A stretch of DNA of 60,268 bases from the NCBI GenBank assembly GCA_018821305.1, contig JAHJMN010000077.1, positions 1 to 60,268 of the forward strand, written 5' to 3'. The position numbers were made by a program, and so were the translations under genes. How positions within the stretch are numbered: the stretch's first letter is position 1; each line of letters starts with the position of its first letter. Of the stretch, positions 1-6,402 are shown piece after piece. The notes under the pieces were generated by a model that made no database searches, was not told the DNA's origin, and was given only the letters and a program-made list of their open reading frames with translations. The DNA is from Myxococcota bacterium (GTDB lineage Bacteria; Myxococcota_A; Polyangia; HGW-17).

Positions 1-104
1 GAACTCGGAAGTTAAGCTCTTTAGCGCCGATGGTACTGCACGGGCCCCCTGCAGCGGAGAGTAGGACCCCTCTCGACAATTTTCTGCGAAAATAGTCTGC
101 CGGG
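1..104 (+). rRNA. rrf: 5S ribosomal RNA, 3' part (5' end outside window)
   Basis: The first bases match the conserved middle of bacterial 5S rRNA (GAACTCGGAAGTTAAG, then GCGCCGATGGTACTGC and GGAGAGTAGG). The 3' strand of helix I is visible as TCTGCCGGG at 96-104. It can pair with the CCCGGTGAC that begins the truncated 5S copy at 300. Between GTAGGA (ending at 66) and that strand lie about 29 extra bases (67-95) compared with E. coli 5S, containing a hairpin with arms 79-84 and 88-93. The gene is cut by the window edge, so total length cannot be judged. Confidence 0.9.
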
Positions 105-108
105 CTTC

Positions 109-152
109 GCAATTTTATTCTAAAATTGCTGTGATCGCTGGGATTTTTTTTT
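109..152 (+). terminator. possible terminator after 5S rRNA
   Basis: A perfect 9-bp hairpin (arms 109-117 and 121-129, loop TTC) lies just downstream of the 5S gene. A run of nine T follows at 144-152, but about 14 bases separate it from the hairpin, which is unusual for an intrinsic terminator. It may instead mark the end of 5S processing. Confidence 0.35.
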
Positions 153-154
153 CC

Positions 155-269
155 TATAATATGGACAATCTTACGTCCATCCTCAATACAAGGTGCCAAA
201 CACCATTTACAAATCTACCGGACAAGTTCCGGTTTTTTTGTACTTATAATATGGGCATGCTTTGTCCAT
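155..269 (+). repeat. two copies of a TATAATATGG-headed hairpin
   Basis: Two similar units flank the terminator at 217-239. The first has TATAAT at 155-160 and hairpin arms ATGGAC 161-166 and GTCCAT 175-180. The second has TATAAT at 245-250 and arms ATGGGCA 251-257 and TGTCCAT 263-269 with one G-T pair. TATAAT resembles a -10 box but no clear -35 box sits at the right distance. The pairing suggests duplication of a spacer between tandem 5S genes. Confidence 0.5.
217..239 (+). terminator. intrinsic terminator
   Basis: A perfect 6-bp hairpin ACCGGA/TCCGGT (217-222 and 228-233, 5-base loop) runs straight into seven T (233-239). This is a textbook rho-independent terminator for transcription leaving the rRNA region. 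Confidence 0.75.
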
Positions 270-299
270 CATATATACCAAAAACGTTATTTCGATTTT

Positions 300-363
300 C
301 CCGGTGACAATAGCAAAGAGGCATGCACACCCGACACCCGATCCCATTTGGGAACTCGGAAGT
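300..363 (+). pseudogene. 5S rRNA remnant, 5' half only
   Basis: This stretch reads as the 5' half of a 5S rRNA: helix I strand CCCGGTGAC at 300-308, AATAGCAAAGAGG at 309-321, then ACCCGATCCCATTTGGGAAC and CTCGGAAGT ending at 363. It overlaps the intact 5S at 1-12 in the words GAACTCGGAAGT, after which the similarity stops abruptly. The following bases belong to a family B repeat. No 3' half of 5S is seen beyond the repeat. It is probably a tandem 5S copy destroyed by insertion or recombination at the repeat. Confidence 0.7.
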
Positions 364-465
364 ACGATCAGGGCGTAAACATTCAAAATCAAAGCATAAT
401 TACAAATGGCAGGATGAAAATATTCACTTTTTCCGTTCCGATCCTTTTACTTATGAAGCGGTCTA
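364..465 (-). repeat. family B repeat, subtype with one-sided end (copy 1)
   Basis: Read on the minus strand it begins TAGACCGCTTC at 465 and continues AGTAAAAGGATCGGAAC, AAAAAGTGAATATTTT and TTGTAATTATGC, ending near CGCCCTGATCGT. The same order of words occurs at 2450-2548 and 10850-10944. It abuts the broken 5S copy. Confidence 0.7.
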
Positions 466-560
466 GAAATTTTTACCATATTAGAACTTGTTTAATAATT
501 CCAAATATAAAGGTGTAAATATTTAAATTAGATATAAAATTTAGAATAGAGGCAAAAATA

Positions 561-2294
561 ATGTTTAGAATACGCCGCGTGTTTGATGATATATCCCCAG
601 TGAATAAAGAAATTATTTCCAGAGTTCAGGCATTAATGAGGAATACCTTTCCGGATATCCATCCCTCAGAATTATCAGAATTGCCTAAAAGATTAACTAA
701 TCCTTTTTTAAATAGGTTTGATACTATTTTATATATTGCTGAAAAAGGGAGACATCGAGTCGCTGGATTTGCAATTTTAATGTTGGATCCTGAGTTAGGA
801 TTTGCATTTTTAGATTGGATTGCGACTGGAAAAGACCTGAAAAATAGAGGTATCGGTGGAGCACTTTACGAAAGTATTAGAAATGAAGTAATATCAAGAA
901 ATTATAGTGGTTTGTTTTATGAGTGCCTTCAAGATAACTTGGAAGCATGTGATTCTATAGATATCTTCGAACAAAACTCAAAACGTTTGAGATTTTATGA
1001 AAAATATGGTGCAAGACCTATTATAAATACTGACTATGAATTATCACTTGATGAGAAATTGAAAAATGGACCTTTTCTCGTCTGGGACAATACTTCAAAT
1101 AAAGTGCTTACCGCAAATTATCTGAAAAAAATAGTCAGGGCTATACTTGAGAGAAAATACAGTTATTTGTGTCCTACTGAATATAATGAGTTAATTATTA
1201 AATCAATTAAGGAATCTCCTGTAAAATTGAGAGATTATAAATATATAAAACCAGATGAGTATAAACCACCTTCTCTGGTAATAAGCGTACATGAAAAAAT
1301 GTCTGTCTGTTTAAATGAAAAACATGACATACATCATATAAAAGAAAGGGGATATGTTGAAGCACCGGTAAGAATAAGCTCAATAATGAAGGAAATCGGA
1401 AAATTTGAAGAAATTAAAGTAATAGAATCAAGATCTTTTTCTGAAAGAAATTTAGAATCTGTTCATTCGAAATCTTTATTAAATTACCTCGAAAATATAA
1501 GTAAAAAAAGTGAGGAAACAGGTGGCAAATCATTTTATCCATATGTTTTTCCAGTAAGAAATGCTGCCAGAGAACCTTCAGATTTAACCGTAAGAGCAGG
1601 CTATTATTGCATTGATACTTTTACGCCAATCAACGCTGCCGCATATTTTGCGGCGAAGGAAGCAGTTAATTCGACCTTAACCGCTGCCGCAAGGATAATA
1701 GATGGAGATCATTTTTCTTATGCACTTGTAAGACCGCCTGGACATCATGCAGAAAGCAAGTATTTTGGTGGATTTTGTTATTTTAATAATAACGCAATTG
1801 CAACAAATTGGCTTTCAAAACATGGAAAAGTCGCAATTCTTGATATTGACTATCACCATGGGAATGGGCAGCAGCAAATTTTTTATAAAAGCAGCAATGT
1901 TCTTACTGTAAGTATTCATGGACATCCAGATTTTGCATATCCTTATTTTTCCGGATATGAAGATGAACGGGGGCAAGGGAGCGCAACTGGCTTCAATATT
2001 AATTTTCCTCTTGGTGAACACATTACTCCGGAAGAATATTATAAAACACTTATTGTAGCGCTTGATTATATAAAAAATTTTAACCCATCTTTTTTAGTTG
2101 TAGCTCTTGGTTTTGATACCGCAGCAAATGATCCAACAGGTACCTGGAAAATAAGGGCAAAGGATTTTAGAAAGGTAGGAAAAGCAATATCTTCTTTAGG
2201 GAAACCAGTTCTTTTTGTTCAGGAGGGCGGATACAGAACATCAACCCTTGGCATAAATGCAGCCTCGTTTTTTTCTGGAGTTTTGAGTATTTAG
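561..2294 (+). CDS. GNAT acetyltransferase fused to histone deacetylase-family hydrolase
   Basis: Two enzymes of opposite chemistry share one 577-residue chain. Residues about 1-165 are a GNAT N-acetyltransferase with the acetyl-CoA pyrophosphate loop KNRGIGGALY near 95-103. Residues about 238-577 are an arginase/deacetylase-fold domain of the acetylpolyamine amidohydrolase/HDAC type. The tandem histidines (RPPGHH, H395-H396), the zinc ligands D430 and H432 (DIDYHHGNG) and D519 (LGFD), and the EGGY tyrosine Y558 are all present, so both halves look active. Likely substrates are acetyl-lysine or acetylated polyamines and other small amines; which one cannot be read from sequence. AGAGG lies about nine bases before the ATG. 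It stands alone on this strand. Its stop codon TAG lies inside the boundary of a family A repeat. Confidence 0.85.
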   Translation: MFRIRRVFDDISPVNKEIISRVQALMRNTFPDIHPSELSELPKRLTNPFLNRFDTILYIAEKGRHRVAGFAILMLDPELGFAFLDWIATGKDLKNRGIGGALYESIRNEVISRNYSGLFYECLQDNLEACDSIDIFEQNSKRLRFYEKYGARPIINTDYELSLDEKLKNGPFLVWDNTSNKVLTANYLKKIVRAILERKYSYLCPTEYNELIIKSIKESPVKLRDYKYIKPDEYKPPSLVISVHEKMSVCLNEKHDIHHIKERGYVEAPVRISSIMKEIGKFEEIKVIESRSFSERNLESVHSKSLLNYLENISKKSEETGGKSFYPYVFPVRNAAREPSDLTVRAGYYCIDTFTPINAAAYFAAKEAVNSTLTAAARIIDGDHFSYALVRPPGHHAESKYFGGFCYFNNNAIATNWLSKHGKVAILDIDYHHGNGQQQIFYKSSNVLTVSIHGHPDFAYPYFSGYEDERGQGSATGFNINFPLGEHITPEEYYKTLIVALDYIKNFNPSFLVVALGFDTAANDPTGTWKIRAKDFRKVGKAISSLGKPVLFVQEGGYRTSTLGINAASFFSGVLSI

Positions 2295-2450
2295 TTACTG
2301 TCCTGAAATACCGGAAATCAAATTTTTCGCCGGATTTTGACACAGGACATTAAGAATGAAGACCTTGAAATTATTATAGTGTTCTGAATAGCATGTTTTC
2401 GTAAACATGCTCAATTTTGATAAAAATTGAATTTCAGGACACGAACTATT
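2291..2450 (+). repeat. family A repeat, full copy (A-1)
   Basis: Starts TTAGTTACTGTCCTGAAATA and ends CAGGACACGAACTATT. Hairpin 1 pairs TGTCCTG with CAGGACA. Hairpin 2 is a three-way junction: outer arms 2379-2388 and 2433-2442, inner perfect 9-bp hairpin 2390-2398/2403-2411, and inner 7-bp hairpin 2412-2418/2423-2429. Near-identical copies are at 20954 (inverted), 23643 and 51567. Confidence 0.85.
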
Positions 2451-2548
2451 TAGACCGCTTGCGGAATAAAAGGATCGAAATCTAAAAAGTGAATATTTGC
2501 TTCAAGTTTTTGTAATTTTACATTGATATTAAACGGTTACGTCCTGAA
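2450..2548 (+). repeat. family B repeat, one-sided subtype (copy 2)
   Basis: Begins TAGACCGCTTGCGGAATAAA, then AGGATCGAAAT, AAAAAGTGAATATTTG, TTTTTGTAATTTTACATTG and ends GGTTACGTCCTG. It directly abuts the family A copy on its left. Together with the similar copies at 364-465 and 10850-10944 it defines the one-sided subtype. Confidence 0.7.
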
Positions 2549-2550
2549 CC

Positions 2551-2640
2551 TGACCCTATTTTCCTGACTTCCTGTTTTTCTGTAATTATTATATAATGTT
2601 GTATTGATTGACTATTTGCAACCGATCAGCATTGATCTTG
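2551..2640 (+). repeat. family C repeat pieces
   Basis: The words TTTTCCTGACTTCCTGT and CTGTAATTATTATA (2559-2594) recur in inverted orientation at 57791-57840. AACCGATCAGCATTG (2620-2634) recurs in the same orientation at 58082-58096. The remaining 70 bases up to the amidase stop show nothing further. Confidence 0.5.
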
Positions 2641-2713
2641 TTCGTGTCTGCCTGCATTTCGCTTTGCGTCGGGAAGAATTTTAGAAAAGACCCTGATGTC
2701 CCACTTAAATATA

Positions 2714-4144
2714 TCAGTTAGTCGTTAGTACAGGTCTGACAAAGCCCTCAAGGCCTTTTTCAATTAAATTTGCAATTTCTAAAAGTCTTATGTCATCAAA
2801 TTTTCTTCCTACCAATTGAAAACCAACGGGAAGACCTGAAGGAGAAAGGCCCGCTGGAATTGTAACTACAGGATGTCCAGTGAGATTAAACGGAGATGTC
2901 AGTCCAACATAGGAAAGATGTCCCGGGTGCTTTTGACCGTCATATTCGACCACAGTATGGATTTTACCAGCTTTTCGATGGGGTGGAGCGGGCATTGGCG
3001 TAATAGGGATTAACCATGCATCATATTTTTTGAAAAAAAGCTCAAGTATTAAGGTAAAATAATCTCTTAGTTCTAATAATTCAAAATATCTGGAAAAATT
3101 GCTATTGGCTGCTCTTATAGCTTCTTTTGTGATGGTATCTTTAATAAGGACGGGAGCAGCAATGCCCAGAAATTTTTTGATTATGATATTTACTTCCGCA
3201 AGGGCCATAATTCCAAATAGACCACCGTATGTTTTCCATATTTGTGTGAGATTAAAATCCTGTGGTACATCTTCTGAAATAGAAAAAATTGAATTTTTTA
3301 AATGAGCAATAGAATTTTCGAGGACAATATAAGTTTCCTTCGAAACAGGTAAGTCTTTAAAATCAATGGTACTTGCAATTTTAATATCTTTGAGCTCCCG
3401 TTGATGTATAATTGGATAAGAAACCACATCCAGGTCACTCCCATCAGGTCCAGCAATTATTGAAAAAACACTTTTTAAATCGTTTGAACTGCGCGCGATA
3501 ATTCCTACTGAAGCCATATATCGCACAGTTTTGATAGTTCCCGGAAACATTATCCCAGTTTTGGGAATAGTATTTTCAGTGGGCTTAAAGGAAAACACTC
3601 CGCACATTCCAGCTGGTATACGAACTGAGCCTCCGATATCTGTTCCAATTCCTACTGTTGACATTCCACACGCAACAGAAACAGCATCCCCGCCGGAACT
3701 CCCTCCACAAGTACGATCTGTATCCCAGGGATTTAATGTACGACCGAAAGATTTATTTTCAGTTTGAACATCCATGGCTCCTTCTGGTAAATTGGTTTTG
3801 CCAATCAAGATGGCTCCGGCATTTTTCAATCTTGAAACGACTGTAGCATCTTTAAGTGGAATATTTTTTAGTAAAGAAGATTTTCCATTCGTAGTTCTTA
3901 TTCCCGCTGTTTCAATCATGTCTTTTACAGTGAAAGTTAGTCCCGCAAGTTTCAAATTTTCTTTTGATTCAAATGATTTTTTAGCCTCGATATTTAAATG
4001 AGGATTTACTGTAATAACTGCATTGAATTTTTTATTGTATTTAAACAATTGATCATCAATAATTTTTATAAGTTCTGCAACGGGCACGTCACCATTTTTA
4101 AAAGGAAGTATTTGTTCTGAACCACGACTGAAAGGATTTATCAT
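2714..4144 (-). CDS. amidase, amidase-signature family
   Basis: A 476-residue hydrolase of the amidase-signature superfamily, which cleaves carboxamide bonds. The Ser-cisSer-Lys triad is complete: Lys74 in FTVKDM, the cis-Ser in CGGSSGG (149/150) and nucleophile Ser173 in TDIGGSVRIPAG. Length and domain order fit single-domain amidases. There is no GatB or GatC nearby, and the C-terminal part resembles stand-alone amidases, so it is unlikely to be GatA. No signal peptide is seen, so it should be cytoplasmic. The gene starts one base after the stop of the TetR-family gene upstream and must be cotranscribed with it. The regulator probably senses the substrate or product of this enzyme. Confidence 0.88.
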   Translation of the reverse strand: MINPFSRGSEQILPFKNGDVPVAELIKIIDDQLFKYNKKFNAVITVNPHLNIEAKKSFESKENLKLAGLTFTVKDMIETAGIRTTNGKSSLLKNIPLKDATVVSRLKNAGAILIGKTNLPEGAMDVQTENKSFGRTLNPWDTDRTCGGSSGGDAVSVACGMSTVGIGTDIGGSVRIPAGMCGVFSFKPTENTIPKTGIMFPGTIKTVRYMASVGIIARSSNDLKSVFSIIAGPDGSDLDVVSYPIIHQRELKDIKIASTIDFKDLPVSKETYIVLENSIAHLKNSIFSISEDVPQDFNLTQIWKTYGGLFGIMALAEVNIIIKKFLGIAAPVLIKDTITKEAIRAANSNFSRYFELLELRDYFTLILELFFKKYDAWLIPITPMPAPPHRKAGKIHTVVEYDGQKHPGHLSYVGLTSPFNLTGHPVVTIPAGLSPSGLPVGFQLVGRKFDDIRLLEIANLIEKGLEGFVRPVLTTN

Positions 4145-4145
4145 G

Positions 4146-4772
4146 TTATACCTCGATGTAATCTATACAAAATGGTCTTAAAGTAGATTCAATATAAAAA
4201 TCTACTTGTTTCAAAAATTCGAAAGAATTAGAAGATGTTATATAATGAAGGCCTAAACCATCTACAAAGGCTACAGTGTTTACAGAAATAATATCAAGAT
4301 GCCTGACTATGTTTTTATCAAGTTTGTTGGATGCTACACCTTGTATAATAATTTCGGATATTTTATTCCTTACTGGTTGCGATACTCGGAAAATAGAATA
4401 ATCATTTGAAGAAAGTTGATTTTTCATGAAGAAAATGGAAAACTCTAAAAATAACTGAATAATTTTGGGGTTTTCAAGGAATGCACTGGATGTTGTTTTA
4501 ACAAGACTTTTGATCTGCTCAATAGGATCACCATCGGGAACTTCATAGATATCAAAACTGGTATCAATTTGTTTTACCCAGGCACAGGCTGCTGTTGAAA
4601 TGAGATCTGTTTTATTTTCGAAATATTCATAAAATGTGCCTTTTCCAATTCCAATTTTCGTTGCAATTTCATTCATTGTTGTTGTTTCAAATCCGCAATC
4701 AATGAAAATATTCAGAGCAGCGAGAGCAATTTCATTTTTTCTTGTTTCTTTATCAACAAATTTTGGTGTCAT
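4146..4772 (-). CDS. TetR-family transcriptional regulator
   Basis: A 208-residue regulator. The N-terminal 50 residues carry the TetR helix-turn-helix (ALNIFIDCGFETTTMNEIA, then GIGKGTFYEYFENKTDLI). The C-terminal ligand domain is not recognisable, as is usual in this family. GGAGGA precedes the ATG by three bases. The promoter side carries a perfect 40-bp palindrome at 4781-4820 that reaches into this ribosome binding site, so the protein very likely represses itself and the amidase gene that follows one base after its stop. Confidence 0.9.
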   Translation of the reverse strand: MTPKFVDKETRKNEIALAALNIFIDCGFETTTMNEIATKIGIGKGTFYEYFENKTDLISTAACAWVKQIDTSFDIYEVPDGDPIEQIKSLVKTTSSAFLENPKIIQLFLEFSIFFMKNQLSSNDYSIFRVSQPVRNKISEIIIQGVASNKLDKNIVRHLDIISVNTVAFVDGLGLHYITSSNSFEFLKQVDFYIESTLRPFCIDYIEV

Positions 4773-4780
4773 GATTCCTC

Positions 4781-4820
4781 CAAGTTGATTATGACCGAAC
4801 GGTCGGTCATAATCAACTTG
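4781..4820. promoter_or_regulatory. 40-bp palindromic operator for the TetR-family regulator
   Basis: Two perfect 18-base arms (4781-4798 and 4803-4820) surround the centre ACGG. The core TGACCGAACGGTCGGTCA is the GACCG/CGGTC type of site bound by many TetR-family dimers. The left arm runs into the Shine-Dalgarno of the regulator gene, so binding would block expression of the regulator-amidase pair. Confidence 0.8.
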
Positions 4821-5004
4821 TTTTCATTTATTTCCCTTTTTCCTTTATTCAGGCCGTAAATATTTTAAACACACAGAGAGATATTGCCTGTTATCAGATA
4901 TTCTTTTTGGAGAATGACTCAATTCCGTTGTCAATAGAATGAGTATTTTACTATGGGGAGGAGAAAGAAATTAAGACCGGGGGATTTTTGAACTTAAAGA
5001 AGTC

Positions 5005-5394
5005 TTATCGACAGGCGCCTTCCATAATCAGCATTTTGTTTTTTCTACTTCTCTGGTTGCCGCTCCACCAGTATCCACGGGCTTGGTTTCCATCGGGCAG
5101 TTTGAATGAGAATCCGCCGTTAGACCCACGCTGAGACCAGGTTCCATTAAGGGTACCGTCTTTAGCAACCGTCCCCACCATTCGTCCCGAGACTCCCTTT
5201 TTGTTTGAGTACGTAATGACAATGCGATTTCCCATTTTGCTTATTTTTCCTGTAGACCAGAATACACCTTTCCCAGCAGTACCACCTGTCCAACCTAAAC
5301 AAATTGTGTCTTTGTTCCTTTTAGCTTCAGATTTTTCAGGTAAAACATTCAGCACTACAAAAAAAGAAAATACAGCAATTAACAACTTTCTCAT
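5005..5394 (-). CDS. small exported protein of unknown function
   Basis: I do not recognise this family. A Sec signal peptide is clear (MRKLLIAVFSFFVVLNVLP, cut near SEA-KR), leaving a mature protein of about 105 residues. It is rich in Gly, Ser, Lys and Trp, has one Cys near each end (CLGW and GACR) that could form a disulfide, and repeated GxW and WSxG motifs. It is basic and probably a beta-rich periplasmic or secreted protein. The start is chosen at the second of two adjacent ATGs because AGGAGG lies about seven bases before it; the first ATG is only four bases away. It sits downstream of the phosphatase-TPR-binding-protein operon on the same strand, after a 130-base AT-rich gap. Confidence 0.65.
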   Translation of the reverse strand: MRKLLIAVFSFFVVLNVLPEKSEAKRNKDTICLGWTGGTAGKGVFWSTGKISKMGNRIVITYSNKKGVSGRMVGTVAKDGTLNGTWSQRGSNGGFSFKLPDGNQARGYWWSGNQRSRKNKMLIMEGACR

Positions 5395-5527
5395 CATAAA
5401 TCCTCCTCTAGTTTTTGTTAAGAGACCCAAACACAAGCATATTTAATAATATATAAAAAATTTGTCAATATAAAAAAAAACTTGATTGAATTTTTAATGT
5501 TTCTTTGAGAAGTGAACGACAGGTCAT

Positions 5528-6391
5528 TTACCGGATGTAGTTTTTCAAAAGGGGGGATTTTTCGTAAGTTCCAGTAAAAGGCTTCAAAAAGCCGCGGAAG
5601 GCAAAACCTAAAACACCGGGCATTGTGTTCATGAAAGTTGCTTTTGGCTTGCCACCCATTATTCCACCTCTGGAAGGTCCGCCCATACCACCAAGACCAC
5701 CACTGCCGATGGATTGCACAGCAGCACGAACTTTTGCAACGATATCAGCAGGAAGTTTACGATTAATTTGCACAAAAGAAGCGTTAGGAACACTGCCCGC
5801 TGCGAAAACTAGGGTTAGTCCACTGGCCATTGCCATGGGAGCAAAAACCGCGTCTGCTCCACCATTTCTAACAGTCTGAACAGCGGCTGCCAGATCAGGA
5901 ACTATTTTGACTGAACCAAACCATGAATTGACTTTTACTTCACCATAAAGAAGACCATCCACAAGTGTGGTCTCTCGACCACCAGCTCTCGATATAACCA
6001 GAGATTTCCCTTTAAGTCCTGCAAAGGTACTTGTTCCTCGACTGTAAAGTCCCCATGGTGCGCGGCTGGATCCACCATACATTGATGTAGCTAAAACAGT
6101 CCATCCGCCACGGGTTGCGAGATATACTCCATCGACCAGAGCAAAGTCAAGACCACCAGCGGCTCCAGAAAATTGACCAGCCTGTGCATATGCTGAGCCA
6201 GTGCTTGGTATCTTTGTGACACCCTGAACGTAGGAAGCAATTTTTTGAATATAGCTCCATCTTTCAGAGTTGGAACCGAAAGCTGTATTAGGAGCGTAGA
6301 TGCCAAACCGAAGTTTTGTGACCTTTGTCTGGCCATGAGCCAATGAAGGTATAAGAAGAAGAATAATAGTTGAAATCAATATGTTTTTCAT
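5528..6391 (-). CDS. periplasmic binding protein-like, PhnD/NMT1-type fold
   Basis: A 287-residue exported protein with signal peptide (MKNILISTIILLLIPSLAHG). The body reads like a type 2 periplasmic binding protein of the phosphonate/TAXI/NMT1 kind: KLRFGIYAP at the start, DFALVDGVYLA, then AGLKGKSLVISRAGGRE and a GGADAVFAPMAMA segment matching the usual second-domain motif. An odd glycine-rich stretch lies at residues 228-248 (GSGGLGGMGG, then RGGIMGGK), where binding proteins normally have an ordered helix. No ABC permease or ATPase lies beside it. It is the last gene of an operon with an 11-base gap after the TPR gene, so it may be a sensor subunit rather than a transporter part. Confidence 0.6.
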   Translation of the reverse strand: MKNILISTIILLLIPSLAHGQTKVTKLRFGIYAPNTAFGSNSERWSYIQKIASYVQGVTKIPSTGSAYAQAGQFSGAAGGLDFALVDGVYLATRGGWTVLATSMYGGSSRAPWGLYSRGTSTFAGLKGKSLVISRAGGRETTLVDGLLYGEVKVNSWFGSVKIVPDLAAAVQTVRNGGADAVFAPMAMASGLTLVFAAGSVPNASFVQINRKLPADIVAKVRAAVQSIGSGGLGGMGGPSRGGIMGGKPKATFMNTMPGVLGFAFRGFLKPFTGTYEKSPLLKNYIR

Positions 6392-6402
6392 GTCTTGCAG
6401 CC

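Noticed and set aside
2714-4144. GatA subunit of tRNA amidotransferase
   Set aside because: The triad fits any amidase-signature protein, but gatB and gatC are absent and a TetR regulator controls it, so a stand-alone amidase is likelier.
5528-6391. Complete phosphonate ABC transporter
   Set aside because: No permease or ATPase gene lies beside it; only the binding-like protein is present.
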